Shown: positions 25,770 through 34,417, counted from the first letter of the stretch. The stretch: 64,000 nt of DNA from Bdellovibrio sp. qaytius (GCA_004011035.1 CP025734.1:310001-374000); one strand, 5' to 3'. Program-made: numbers and translations. Notes: generated by a model not told the origin, from the sequence alone.

Positions 25770-26042
25770 ATGACGCATATACTTTACGATCAAGGAAAAA
25801 AACTAGGTGAAGTTTCTGAATGGAAACTGACTCCCTATGAACCCGTGTATAAAAATATCCTTGGTAAGCTGGTTCTAATGCCGGTTACAAACGATGTATG
25901 TTCTTTTAAAACACCGAAGCCAGTCAGTCGAAAAACTCAATTAACGATTGTTGAAGATCAAAAACAAGAACTCGTTCTTCAAATTAAATCGGTTAAAAGC
26001 ATGATCGTGACTGCCTTTGTTGTTGCTCGAAACGCTTTGTAA
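25770..26042 (+). CDS. Small protein of unknown function
   Basis: About 90 residues from the ATG at 25770 (25761 is an alternative in-frame ATG). No recognised family. The composition is soluble, with strand-like segments 'GKLVLMPVTNDVCSFKTP', 'KTQLTIVEDQKQELVLQI' and 'MIVTAFVVARNAL'. No Shine-Dalgarno sequence; a TATGAA box at 25756 could place the transcription start near 25768. It is divergent from the SWIM/J gene. A real gene is likely from codon-like composition, but not certain. Confidence 0.5.
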   Translation: MTHILYDQGKKLGEVSEWKLTPYEPVYKNILGKLVLMPVTNDVCSFKTPKPVSRKTQLTIVEDQKQELVLQIKSVKSMIVTAFVVARNAL

Positions 26043-26241
26043 TTTTTGATCAGATTTTAATCTTTTAGAATACTTTTATCATAATAAAACTTCGGTTCGA
26101 TTAGTTTTATACGCAGCTGAATTATTTTGTCTAGGTAACTAGTCTCAGCTAACGCACATTGCTTGCCTACAAAGGGCGATTTAACAAAAAATTGACCCCA
26201 GAGCCGAGTTGAGTAAGAATTTATGTATAGGAACATTAAAA

Positions 26242-27045
26242 GTGAAGCTTTCAACGCAGTTAAATAAAAATTTTGCGCAATACTTTTGGAATTCGCTTCC
26301 ATGCATTTTTCAAAAGAATATTTCGCTATTTTTATCAGTGCTTTATTCGACACCGATTTCTAAGTTCTTTATTAGCCCATTTGCTCGTCGTTATAACATG
26401 AGCAGTGAAGAATTGCTTAAGTATGCTCCGGGTTCTGGTGGTCAAACATATCGTAGTTTTCAAGATTTTTTTACGCGCCAATTAATTTCACCAATGACCC
26501 CAGATCACGCCAGAATTTATCCGTGTGAAGGTCTTGTTTGTGAAAGTGGCCAAATTTCTGAAATGAACCAAGTGAATGTTAAAGGTCAATGGCATACTGT
26601 TAGAAAAATTTTCGGTGGCTTTGCTGATCAAATTCCAGATTCGCACTTTTTTATTAATATATTTTTGCACAATCATAATTATCATCGTTTTCATGCGCCT
26701 GTTACTGGAGTAATTAAATCGTTACAGTATATTCCGGGTCAGCTTAATTTTTTACGCCCTTGGCTTTATGCGATTGAGCAAGTTTCTGAGCCAGCTTTTG
26801 TGAATGAACGTGTGGTGTTAGAGATCGAAGACGAAGATCGCCAGTCATGGTTTTTAACGTTTGTCGGTGGCATGAGTGTCGGTAAAATTAAACTTCACGA
26901 TAAGATACTTGCGGGCGCTAACTTGCAATGTGGTGAAGAAATTGGATTATTCTTGTTAGGATCTACTTGCTGTATCGCAGTTCCTACTAAGTCAAAAAAA
27001 ATTAAATTTTTATCAAAAGTAAAAGTTGGCGATCCTATTTGTTAG
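26242..27045 (+). CDS. psd: Phosphatidylserine decarboxylase with Asp-to-Glu change
   Basis: About 267 residues from GTG at 26242 (AGGA 9 bases upstream; TTG at 26209 is an alternative). Counted from 26209, the landmarks are 'SFQDFFTRQL', then 'YPCEGLV' at 105-111, 'NYHRFHAPVTG' with His159 and His162, and the pyruvoyl self-cleavage motif LGST at 250-253 (Ser252). The enzyme makes phosphatidylethanolamine from phosphatidylserine. The E. coli charge relay is Asp90-His147-Ser254, with Asp90 in 'PADG'; here that position is Glu107 ('PCEG'). Self-processing may still work with Glu, but this is unusual. The 3' end overlaps the convergent pseudouridine-synthase gene by 11 bases. Confidence 0.85.
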   Translation: MKLSTQLNKNFAQYFWNSLPCIFQKNISLFLSVLYSTPISKFFISPFARRYNMSSEELLKYAPGSGGQTYRSFQDFFTRQLISPMTPDHARIYPCEGLVCESGQISEMNQVNVKGQWHTVRKIFGGFADQIPDSHFFINIFLHNHNYHRFHAPVTGVIKSLQYIPGQLNFLRPWLYAIEQVSEPAFVNERVVLEIEDEDRQSWFLTFVGGMSVGKIKLHDKILAGANLQCGEEIGLFLLGSTCCIAVPTKSKKIKFLSKVKVGDPIC

Positions 27046-27895
27046 GGATTTCGAAGTCTTCGCTGATATTAAATTTCAGTCGTTCATCATTACAGTTAAA
27101 TTCAATTTCACATGAACGCAGAGCTATCGCATTCTTTTCAAATGGCCTTTGAGCACCGTACAGAACATCTCCGACTATAGGGGCGTGTAGGTGCGATAAC
27201 TGTGCTCTTATTTGATGAGTACGACCTGTGAGTAAGTTTATTTTAACCCAGCTTAAATTTGGCTGAATTTCTTTTTGTTCTAAAATTTCTAATTCGCAGA
27301 TGGCCCAGCCTTCATTAGCAGTGTCTGATAATTTTTTAGGTCTGCCTGGTGCCGGATTCATATAATGAGTTAGTCTTGGTGGCAGTTTTTGGGTGCTTTC
27401 AATAAGAGCTACGTATTTTTTACGAGTAGTACGTTCTTGTAGCTGAATATTAAAACTTTTGGCGAAACTTTGTTTCTTTGCATAGACAATCAAGCCTGAA
27501 GTTAAAGTATCAAGGCGATGAGTTACAAATAATGGAATTTTTTTAGCTAAGCTTGTTTGTGTCAGCGCATTTTCGATCAGATTATCGACTGAGGGATGGC
27601 TTGGTATACCTGAGGGTTTATTTAAGACCAGGCAAAAATCATTTTCAAAAACGATTAATGACTTCCAAGGGTAAGTGCAATTGTATCTACGCGGTTTTAA
27701 ATGCACACGTATAGTCGAGTTTGAAAAAACAAAGCCATCTTTGCTTTGGCGTTCGCTATTTACAAAGATCGCGCCAAGCTTGATCAACTGCGCGAAATCT
27801 TTTGAATTTACAGCGTATTCATCATGAAGAATTTCACTGAGTAAATTGGCTTGCTGAACATCGAAATGTCTTACGCCGTCGTCTGAGCTAGTCAT
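27035..27895 (-). CDS. RluA-family pseudouridine synthase
   Basis: The 286-residue protein has an N-terminal S4-like segment ('QLIKLGAIFVNSERQSKDG', then 'TIRVHLKPRRY') and a PseudoU_synth_2 catalytic domain. The catalytic Asp is in HRLD ('FVTHRLDTLTSGLIVYAK'). Other landmarks are 'LVLNKPSGIPSHPS' and 'KINLLTGRTHQIRAQLSHLHAPIVGDVLYG' (read in pieces). It isomerises specific uridines in rRNA or tRNA; which one cannot be told. It starts 4 bases inside the end of the CoA-transferase gene (ATGA-type overlap), so it is translationally coupled to it. Confidence 0.93.
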   Translation of the reverse strand: MTSSDDGVRHFDVQQANLLSEILHDEYAVNSKDFAQLIKLGAIFVNSERQSKDGFVFSNSTIRVHLKPRRYNCTYPWKSLIVFENDFCLVLNKPSGIPSHPSVDNLIENALTQTSLAKKIPLFVTHRLDTLTSGLIVYAKKQSFAKSFNIQLQERTTRKKYVALIESTQKLPPRLTHYMNPAPGRPKKLSDTANEGWAICELEILEQKEIQPNLSWVKINLLTGRTHQIRAQLSHLHAPIVGDVLYGAQRPFEKNAIALRSCEIEFNCNDERLKFNISEDFEIPNK

Positions 27896-29763
27896 AGATA
27901 AGCCAGTACAAGTCGACGGTAGAATAAATGTTTAATTGATTTAGGTTTGTCTAAGTTTAAACGCTGTAATTCTTTTTCAAAACCTTGCGATGAAGCTTTA
28001 GTAAAAAAGGCTTTGCACAGAATTTTCCACAGAGATATTTTTTTATCTTGCTGTATTTTTTCAAGGGCTAAAGCAATTTTTTCTTCTTCAGAAGTAAAGT
28101 CACTTCCAAAAGGAAATGGCGTGAAAGTTTCGCTAAAATCATTCGTTGCTAAAGTCTTAGCAAGGCTTGCTGAGGTATTATTTTTAAATTCTGAAGGTAA
28201 TATATAATCTTGTGCAAGTTTTCCTGCAGCCTTAGCTGTTTTGATCAGCCCCTCTTGGAATTGTGAATCGGTAATGGCTAATAAAGCTTTAATACATTGT
28301 TCGTCAGTTTTGCCTTTTAAAAACGCAGCACCATATTCAGTAATAACTACATCTCGTAAATGACGGGGTACAGTGACATGGCCTGGATTCCAAACAATAT
28401 TTGAAATAGACTTTCCATCTTTGTCTAAACGTTTACTTCGTAACATTAAGATCGAAATTGAATCTTTTAATTCACGCGACATAGTTATAAAATTAAATTG
28501 TCCACCCACGCCGCTGACGACCACACCATCTGATAATGTTTCGCTCATCGCTTCGCCCAGTAAAGTGACTTGCATTGTGGTGTTAAAAAATCTGGGGTGA
28601 ATACGTTGTTTGCGTAATAACAGTTCTTGCGGATCATATAGGTCATTCACTTTAGATACGCGGGTCATTCGTAAACCCTGTGCATCTTGCGCCGGTAGAT
28701 GACGTAACCATTGATAAAGTGCTTTTGAACCTAAAATAAATGCACCGTGAAGATAAGTTTTTTGATTTTTATCATCGGTGACTTGGCGATTTAAAATTCC
28801 GTATTCACGTAAATGCATAAATCCATCAGTCAACATTTCTGTAAGACCATATAAGCCTTGTTTGAAAATATCAGTATGGGCGCCAACTACAGGTTCTAAA
28901 TCTTGAGCCATACGTTGATAGCGGCTGTTATCTTGGTGACGGGTTTTTAAAGCAGAAACAATTGCATCTGAAAGAGAGCCAATACCAATTTGCAATGTAC
29001 CACCATCGCGAACGAATTGGCTGGCGTAAAATCCAATGAGGTGATCTTCTTTAGAGATCGGAGTTCTTGGTAAGGCAAAGAGCTGATGTTTAACTTCGTC
29101 TGATTGAATAACAGCGGCGAAAAAATCTTCAGATACTTCGGCATCACCTGCTAAAAAAGGCAGATCGGGATGTATGACGGCGACAACGATAAGTTTTTTA
29201 GTGGTTTCTTTGTAAAGTTCAACGACATCAGTAGTTAGATCGGGGTTGCAGCTTAAGGAGTAGCGGTTTTTACCGTTTTCTTTTTTTACAGCCACAAGTT
29301 GAACAATCACATTAACATCTGATAACAAAATATTTTCGCAGACATGTGTATAGTTAACACTTTGATAGTTGCGTTGCAGATGTTCAGATTTTTGGGCGGT
29401 GCCGGCTTGAAAATAAAATTCGTGAACTTGTATATTAGAGGGTAACTTATTGCTTACGGCTGCTTGATAATATTGTAGAACAGGATAATCGTTGCCTAGA
29501 TGTCTATCGGCGAAGGGTTTTAAAAATCTTTTTCCAAGTTCTTCGTTTGTTTGTGGTAAACCTAGTGATAAAGCCGTAAATATTTTTAAACTTTTTTTAG
29601 GGTCATTGGCAGCACGTTGGTAAATCTCGTTGAGCAATTGATTGGGTTTGCCAAGGCCAAGAGGTGCCGCTAAACGTAAATCGTTTCCTAATTCGGCAAA
29701 AATAAAATCAGCGCCTTCAGATATTGTAGATAAAATCTTTGTCTTCAATTTTTCTCCCGACAT
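27892..29763 (-). CDS. Acetyl-CoA hydrolase/CoA-transferase family protein
   Basis: The 623-residue protein resembles acetyl-CoA hydrolase/4-hydroxybutyrate CoA-transferase family enzymes. 'DGGTLQIGIGSLSDAIVSAL' is the CoA-binding-type GxG turn of the second domain. 'DGVVVSGVGGQFNFI', 'GHVTVPRHLRDVVITEYGAAFLKGKTDEQCIKALLAI' (read in pieces) match the C-terminal domain. It is longer than typical members (about 430-550), with extra N-terminal and C-terminal residues. It would move CoA between short acyl groups, linking to acetate or fatty-acid turnover. It overlaps the pseudouridine-synthase gene by 4 bases. Confidence 0.8.
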   Translation of the reverse strand: MSGEKLKTKILSTISEGADFIFAELGNDLRLAAPLGLGKPNQLLNEIYQRAANDPKKSLKIFTALSLGLPQTNEELGKRFLKPFADRHLGNDYPVLQYYQAAVSNKLPSNIQVHEFYFQAGTAQKSEHLQRNYQSVNYTHVCENILLSDVNVIVQLVAVKKENGKNRYSLSCNPDLTTDVVELYKETTKKLIVVAVIHPDLPFLAGDAEVSEDFFAAVIQSDEVKHQLFALPRTPISKEDHLIGFYASQFVRDGGTLQIGIGSLSDAIVSALKTRHQDNSRYQRMAQDLEPVVGAHTDIFKQGLYGLTEMLTDGFMHLREYGILNRQVTDDKNQKTYLHGAFILGSKALYQWLRHLPAQDAQGLRMTRVSKVNDLYDPQELLLRKQRIHPRFFNTTMQVTLLGEAMSETLSDGVVVSGVGGQFNFITMSRELKDSISILMLRSKRLDKDGKSISNIVWNPGHVTVPRHLRDVVITEYGAAFLKGKTDEQCIKALLAITDSQFQEGLIKTAKAAGKLAQDYILPSEFKNNTSASLAKTLATNDFSETFTPFPFGSDFTSEEEKIALALEKIQQDKKISLWKILCKAFFTKASSQGFEKELQRLNLDKPKSIKHLFYRRLVLAYL

Positions 29764-29800
29764 ACTGTATCTTTAGCCAGTATGCGGGCACAACATATTT

Positions 29801-30190
29801 TTACATACAAGTACTTCTTGCATTAGCGGGTGTATGACCCTGACTTACTAAGTTGATAATGCAATCAACTTGGCTTTGTGAAGCCCCGGCGCAAGCGCTG
29901 CTTGAGGCTGATGGTGTATAGCCTTGATCAACAATTTGAAGAATACAACTTGAGGCATTTTGGTTTTCACCAGTGCAACTTAGGTTAGAAATTTCTGGAG
30001 CATAGCCTTTATCGACCAGATGTTTTAAACAAGAAAAATTGCTTGAATCGATTTTGTTGCAGCCTAGCTTGGCTGCATCTAAATCATAACCTTTACCGGC
30101 AATATAATTCAGACACTCAAATTCTGTGTTAGCAAAAGTTAAAGATGAAACAAGACTTACGGCAGCAATCAGAAATAAAACGTTTTTCAT
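29801..30190 (-). CDS. Secreted protein with four Cys-rich tandem repeats
   Basis: The 129-residue protein has a signal peptide (MKNVLFLIAAVSLVSSLTFA). Residues 24-129 are four degenerate repeats of about 26 residues with the pattern C-x2-(hydrophobic)-(I/L/V)-x2-(K/Q)-G-(Y/H)-x7-8-C. Examples are 'CLNYIAGKGYDLDAAKLGC', 'CLKHLVDKGYAPEISNLSC', 'CILQIVDQGYTPSASSSAC' and 'CIINLVSQGHTPANARSTC'. Each repeat has two Cys, which would form one disulfide per unit. No family name is certain. It lies on the minus strand after the divergent FemAB-like gene and has a ribosome-binding site (AAAAGGA). Confidence 0.75.
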   Translation of the reverse strand: MKNVLFLIAAVSLVSSLTFANTEFECLNYIAGKGYDLDAAKLGCNKIDSSNFSCLKHLVDKGYAPEISNLSCTGENQNASSCILQIVDQGYTPSASSSACAGASQSQVDCIINLVSQGHTPANARSTCM

Positions 30191-30291
30191 AGGTAATCCT
30201 TTTTAGTTAAGACTAAGCAGTGCAGTAAGGGTGCCATGAGCTTTACCTCTGTCTAGGTCTTACGATCAAGCCCTGCGCAATTCTAATATTT

Positions 30292-30300
30292 TGTTATGAT
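30292..30300 (+). promoter_or_regulatory. Extended -10 element giving a probable leaderless mRNA
   Basis: TG-T-TATGAT, an extended -10 box, ends 5 bases before the ATG at 30306. Transcription would begin on or next to the start codon. No Shine-Dalgarno sequence is present. The same TGTTATGAT element precedes the gene at 34418. Confidence 0.5.
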
Positions 30301-30305
30301 TAGTT

Positions 30306-31232
30306 ATGCAATTTGATTGGTCACCACGCACTTTAAAAGAATGGCGCGAATATTTAGCGCGCGCAAAGAATACAAATTGGATGCAGAGTTGGGCTTATGC
30401 TCAAGCTACGTTTGCGACCGAGTATTTTAAAACTCGCATTGCACTGGTTATTCATGAAAATAAACCCGTGGCGATGATGAGTGTTCAAGAAATTAAAATT
30501 GGTCCGCTTCATTTCGTGAATCTAAAACGTGGCCCTTTATGGTTTGAACAACCCACTGAAACTATTTTCTTAGAATTTGCTAAAACATTTCGCCAAGAGT
30601 TTCCGAAATCTTTGGGGCAGCGTTTGCGTTGGATGCCCGAGTTTGAAATGAAAGAAGAAACCCTAGGCGAACTTAAAAATATCGGCTTTAAGTTGCATCA
30701 GCATACTTTTACAACTTCGTGGGTTGATCTTACGCAGAGCGAAGATGATCTTCGAAAAAACCTGCAGCAAAAATGGCGTAACTGTTTAAATAAATCTTTA
30801 CGATCTCCGTTAGAAATTAAAGTTGATCATTCGAATAAGAACTTTCCGCTATTCATGGAGTTTTTTAAAGCTCACGTACAAAAGAAAAATTACCAAGCGC
30901 CGAGTGAAAGATTTTTACAAATTGAATTTAAAGAATTAAGCCAACAATCTGATCAATGTTTTATTTGGGCTTATCTTGATGGGGTACCTGCAGCAGCCAT
31001 TGCCATTGTTAGTCAGGGAAAAACCGCAAGTTATCGTTTAGGTTGGACAACTGATCAAGGGCGCAAACATAACGCCCACTACGCCTTACTTTGGAAGGCT
31101 TTGTTAGTGAGTAAAGAAAAAGGTCTTACGTCGTTTGATGTTGGAGGCTTGTTATTAGATGAAGTTTCTGGATTTAGTCGTTTTAAAATTGGCTTGGGTG
31201 GTAGAGTTTCTAATTTAGTGACCTTGCGCTAG
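30306..31232 (+). CDS. FemAB/GNAT-fold acyltransferase-like protein
   Basis: The 308-residue protein resembles the FemAB/BioF2-like GNAT fold: 'NWMQSWAYAQATFATEYFK' near the N terminus, 'LQQKWRNCLNKSLRSPLEI' in the middle (family pattern 'KWRN.lrKA...gv.v'), 'GVPAAAIAIVSQGKTASYRLGW', and 'HNAHYALLWKALLVSKEKGLTSFDVGG' (read in pieces). FemAB enzymes use aminoacyl-tRNA to build peptidoglycan bridges or add residues to lipids; the substrate here is unknown. The start ATG has a -10 box 5 bases upstream and no Shine-Dalgarno sequence, so the mRNA is probably leaderless. Confidence 0.75.
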   Translation: MQFDWSPRTLKEWREYLARAKNTNWMQSWAYAQATFATEYFKTRIALVIHENKPVAMMSVQEIKIGPLHFVNLKRGPLWFEQPTETIFLEFAKTFRQEFPKSLGQRLRWMPEFEMKEETLGELKNIGFKLHQHTFTTSWVDLTQSEDDLRKNLQQKWRNCLNKSLRSPLEIKVDHSNKNFPLFMEFFKAHVQKKNYQAPSERFLQIEFKELSQQSDQCFIWAYLDGVPAAAIAIVSQGKTASYRLGWTTDQGRKHNAHYALLWKALLVSKEKGLTSFDVGGLLLDEVSGFSRFKIGLGGRVSNLVTLR

Positions 31233-31286
31233 TGGGGCTACATGCCCCGTGCTTCATCACTAAAAAAAGTCTATAGTTGGTCATAT

Positions 31287-31856
31287 ATGAAGTATAAAAT
31301 AATTTTAGTTTTAATGACCTCTTTGTTTTTACTGCCTTCGTGTCAAACCCCACAAAATAAAGACAGTGTGGTTGATGCTCAAATAAATTCTTCGATGAAT
31401 CCCACAGAAAAAATTAGTCCGATGAACGCTGAATTTTTAATTCAGATGGCCGATGCGCGAATGATGGATTTGGCTACAGGCGAATTAGCTGAAAAACGCG
31501 GAGCTAAAAAAGCAGTTAAAGATTACGGACGCAAGATGGTGTTGGATCAAGAAATTATGCTTGAAGAAATTCGTAGCTTAGCGCAAATGAACGGCGTCAC
31601 GTTACCTAAAGAAATTAGTGATGATAAAAAATCTGCGCTTAAAGATTTAAAAAAATTAAAGGGTAGAAAATTTGATAAACAGTTTATGACTTTAATTCAA
31701 CGTGATCACGAGCGTGATATCAGAAAGTTCAGCGATGTGAAGGTGAGCGATGCTCATATTAACGACCCAGCTATCGGAGCGTATGCTAAAAATCGCTTAC
31801 CAATGATTGAAGAGCATTTAGCCCAAGTTATTGAAATTCAGAAAAAATATAAATAA
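31287..31856 (+). CDS. DUF4142 lipoprotein
   Basis: About 189 residues from the ATG at 31287, which begins a lipoprotein signal with lipobox Cys19 (LLPSC). A longer frame from 31242 has no signal and no ribosome-binding site. The rest is a helical ferritin-like DUF4142 domain: 'AEFLIQMADARMMDLATGELA', 'VKDYGRKMVLDQE' and 'FDKQFMTLIQRDHERDIRKF'. The function is not established; members are often stress-related envelope proteins. A TATAGT box at 31272-31277 would place the transcription start within a few bases of the ATG. Confidence 0.8.
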   Translation: MKYKIILVLMTSLFLLPSCQTPQNKDSVVDAQINSSMNPTEKISPMNAEFLIQMADARMMDLATGELAEKRGAKKAVKDYGRKMVLDQEIMLEEIRSLAQMNGVTLPKEISDDKKSALKDLKKLKGRKFDKQFMTLIQRDHERDIRKFSDVKVSDAHINDPAIGAYAKNRLPMIEEHLAQVIEIQKKYK

Positions 31857-31863
31857 TAATTTT

Positions 31864-32235
31864 TTACTTTTTAATCATATTACTGATGATATGAACTATC
31901 GCACTTGAGATAAAGGCCGCTGTTCCTAAGCCGCCACCAAGCCCCTGAAAATGCGGAATCACTAAAATAAAAATCATAGCAAATAATAGGCTCGCACAAA
32001 ATACGCGCTTTTTTCCCATACGGCTTTTTGCTGTCATTCCTACAAATGTTGAACCCAAAAATGCCGCCTGTAATGTGGTTATGAATGAAACTGGAATTAG
32101 TAAAGTGACCAAGGCAAACGCTAAGCTTGCGCCACTAGAGGCCCGGACTGTTGAAACATGTTTTTCGTGAATTAAATAAAACGTAACTTGAGTGCCCAAG
32201 ACCGCAACCAGTGTAACCAGTAAGTTTATCATCAT
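31864..32235 (-). CDS. Small membrane protein, second of a paralogous pair
   Basis: The 123-residue protein has three or four hydrophobic segments. It shares a pattern with its upstream neighbour: 'QAAFLGSTFVGMTAK' and 'FQGLGGGLGTAAFIS' here, against 'QATIYTGTFVAMGSK' and 'FKGLGGKLGSIAFIT' there. So the two are diverged tandem copies and may form a heterodimeric membrane unit. The start overlaps the upstream stop by 4 bases (ATGA) and has AGGAG before it. No family is recognised; a role in transport is a guess. Confidence 0.7.
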   Translation of the reverse strand: MMINLLVTLVAVLGTQVTFYLIHEKHVSTVRASSGASLAFALVTLLIPVSFITTLQAAFLGSTFVGMTAKSRMGKKRVFCASLLFAMIFILVIPHFQGLGGGLGTAAFISSAIVHIISNMIKK

Positions 32236-32618
32236 GATAAACTCCTAAGAAAAAGACTTAACAATGTCGTGATGAAGGCTATAGAACCTAACTTGCCACC
32301 AAGGCCTTTAAAATATCTGTCTAAGGCAAAGTAAAGAGTAGTTCCGATAGCAGAAACCATAAAGAGTTGCCATAATGACGTTTGATCGATCTTTGACCCC
32401 ATAGCCACAAAGGTTCCGGTATAAATGGTGGCTTGAATATGGATTTGATCGATTCGGCGCGTGTTAGGAATAAATGTACCTAAAAAGCCAATACTGGCTG
32501 CCGCCAGCACGGGGCTTAGCCCTAATTGAGCCTGTAAGAGAAAGCACATCCAGCATCCAGATAGAAAACAACAAAATTTAAAAAGCCATAATTCAAGATG
32601 GCGTAATGTAAGAATCAT
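32232..32618 (-). CDS. Small membrane protein, first of a paralogous pair
   Basis: The 128-residue protein has three or four hydrophobic segments and shares motifs TFVxM-x-(S/A)K and GLGG-x-LG-x-x-AFI with the next gene. The N terminus has 'FKFCCFLSGCWMCFLL', with four Cys in the first membrane segment. It is the promoter-proximal gene of a two-gene operon. Divergent from the secreted protein at 32701. Function unknown. Confidence 0.7.
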   Translation of the reverse strand: MILTLRHLELWLFKFCCFLSGCWMCFLLQAQLGLSPVLAAASIGFLGTFIPNTRRIDQIHIQATIYTGTFVAMGSKIDQTSLWQLFMVSAIGTTLYFALDRYFKGLGGKLGSIAFITTLLSLFLRSLS

Positions 32619-32700
32619 AATAGGTTTTTCATTCTACCAGTTTAAAGTTTACCTTGGTAGGATTTATGAGCTATACCCTTCGATGAATTTGTGAGGTTTT

Positions 32701-34341
32701 ATGAAGATCGTACTTTCAATGTTAATGGTGTGTTCATTTTTATTTTCGACAGTTTCTGCATTTGCAGCAGATACATCATGGAAAATTACAAAAACAACAT
32801 GGTCTGATACTGATGAAAAAGCCTACATGGAATTCGTAAGTTTAATGGGTCAAGCTGTTGAAAAACATGAATGTAGATCATTTAAAGAATGTATCCAGCA
32901 TCCAAATAATCCGTACAAAGGGTCTGATTCAGGCCAATTAGATATTCATGTTGATTGCGCGCGTTTAGCATATGCGCTTCGTGCTTACTTTGCCTGGAAG
33001 AATGGTTTACCTTTTTCTCATGTAAGCGATGTTGTTCCGCGTGTGCCTGCTGATAAAGACAATAATTTACGTTACACTAAAAACGGTAACCTTGTATCTG
33101 CTCGCTCTAGTATGGTGGCTACAAAAAACAAATTAACAGATGGACCAACTTACATCACTGGTCCATTGATGGATTCAGTTTATACGGCTGTGTTTCGCTT
33201 AGAAGATGAAAATGAAAATCGTCCAGGTTTAGAATCAGATTATTATCCTGCAGATATTTCGCGTGAAGCGATTCGCCCAGGTACAGCGATTTATGATCCA
33301 GCAGGGCACGTGGCGATCGTTTACAAAGTGACTGATGACGGTAAAATTTATTTTATCGATGCGCATCCTGATAATTCATTAACATCAAGCATGTACGGAA
33401 CAAAATTCGTAAGAAGTCGTCCTGTTCAGGGCGCAGGATTTAAAAACTTTAGAAAGCAAGAACTTGTAGGAGCTACATACGATGCGAATTTAGGTTCTTA
33501 CGTTGGTGGTAAAATCACAGTCAGTAGTGCAAGTGCGCATAAAGAATTTAGCATTGTGCAAAAATACGGAACTGACAATAAGCCAATTCCTAACTGGCAA
33601 GACGGCGCATTTATTTTAGCGGGTGTTAAATTAGATTATTACGATTACTTACGCGCTAAAATGTCTAAAGGTAATTTACGTATTGTTCCGACTGAAGAAG
33701 TAAAATCAATTGCCAGTGATCTTTGTAATGCAGCTCAAGACCGTGTCGAGTCAGTACAAGGTGCGCTTACGGCTGGTATTCAAAATAAAACACATCCAGA
33801 AAGATTACCTTACAACCTTTACGGCACTAGTGGCGAATGGGAGTCTTATTCAACGCCTTCACGTGATGCGCGTTTTAAAACTTCGTTTAAAGAATTACGC
33901 GATACAGTTGAAAAGATTTTTAATGCTTACCAAGCTGGTGATCCACAGATTGATTATAGTGGCACAGACATTAAAGGTGATATGTTGAATGCGTATTTAC
34001 AAACGTCGCAAGCTTGCAAAGTGAACTACACGAAATCAAATGGTGCTGTTGTGAGTTTAGATTTAGAAAATGTACGCCAAAGATTATTTGCACTTAGTTT
34101 TGATCCGTACCACTGCGTAGAATTACGTTGGGGTGCAAGTACCGAGCAAGAACTTGCAAGTTGTAAGGATGATTCAACTAAACGTGAATGGTTTAAACGT
34201 GAGGTGTGGTTACGCAATCAGATCGAGCGCACCTATGATGCACGTATGGATTATAGCTTAGCTGAGCTGACTGGTCCTAAACCAGGAGTTGGTGTAGCGA
34301 ATCCTCCTGATGTTGATGTTGTAAAATACCTTTCGCAATAG
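32701..34341 (+). CDS. Secreted protein, possible papain/NlpC-like hydrolase
   Basis: The 546-residue protein has a signal peptide (MKIVLSMLMVCSFLFSTVSAFA). In the mature part a Cys86 at the start of a helix ('HVDCARLAYALRAYF') is followed by 'AIYDPAGHVAIVYKV' with His203, then 'YFIDAHPD' with Asp220. Cys-at-helix, then His on a strand, then Asp on the next strand is the layout of NlpC/P60 or transglutaminase-like cysteine hydrolases. The match is by pattern only. The C-terminal half (about 290-546) is helical with several Cys and no recognised domain. It may act on peptidoglycan or protein in the periplasm or outside. SD GAGG. Confidence 0.7.
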   Translation: MKIVLSMLMVCSFLFSTVSAFAADTSWKITKTTWSDTDEKAYMEFVSLMGQAVEKHECRSFKECIQHPNNPYKGSDSGQLDIHVDCARLAYALRAYFAWKNGLPFSHVSDVVPRVPADKDNNLRYTKNGNLVSARSSMVATKNKLTDGPTYITGPLMDSVYTAVFRLEDENENRPGLESDYYPADISREAIRPGTAIYDPAGHVAIVYKVTDDGKIYFIDAHPDNSLTSSMYGTKFVRSRPVQGAGFKNFRKQELVGATYDANLGSYVGGKITVSSASAHKEFSIVQKYGTDNKPIPNWQDGAFILAGVKLDYYDYLRAKMSKGNLRIVPTEEVKSIASDLCNAAQDRVESVQGALTAGIQNKTHPERLPYNLYGTSGEWESYSTPSRDARFKTSFKELRDTVEKIFNAYQAGDPQIDYSGTDIKGDMLNAYLQTSQACKVNYTKSNGAVVSLDLENVRQRLFALSFDPYHCVELRWGASTEQELASCKDDSTKREWFKREVWLRNQIERTYDARMDYSLAELTGPKPGVGVANPPDVDVVKYLSQ

Positions 34342-34402
34342 TTAGACCATAGTCTTATTTATTGCAGGATCCGTGAGCTTATCTTTTATCTGAATTGTCG
34401 TT

Positions 34403-34411
34403 TGTTATGAT
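34403..34411 (+). promoter_or_regulatory. Extended -10 element giving a probable leaderless mRNA
   Basis: TG-T-TATGAT at 34403-34411 ends 6 bases before the ATG at 34418. No Shine-Dalgarno sequence lies between. The same extended box occurs before the gene at 30306. Confidence 0.5.
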
Positions 34412-34417
34412 GATTTA

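Noticed and set aside
26057-26353. 98-codon minus-strand frame overlapping the start of psd
   Set aside because: It is antisense to a well-supported gene over half its length, has no recognisable domain and no clear ribosome-binding site.
29801-30190. CRISPR-like or DNA-level tandem repeat
   Set aside because: The repeats are visible only at protein level; the DNA units are not identical and have no spacers.
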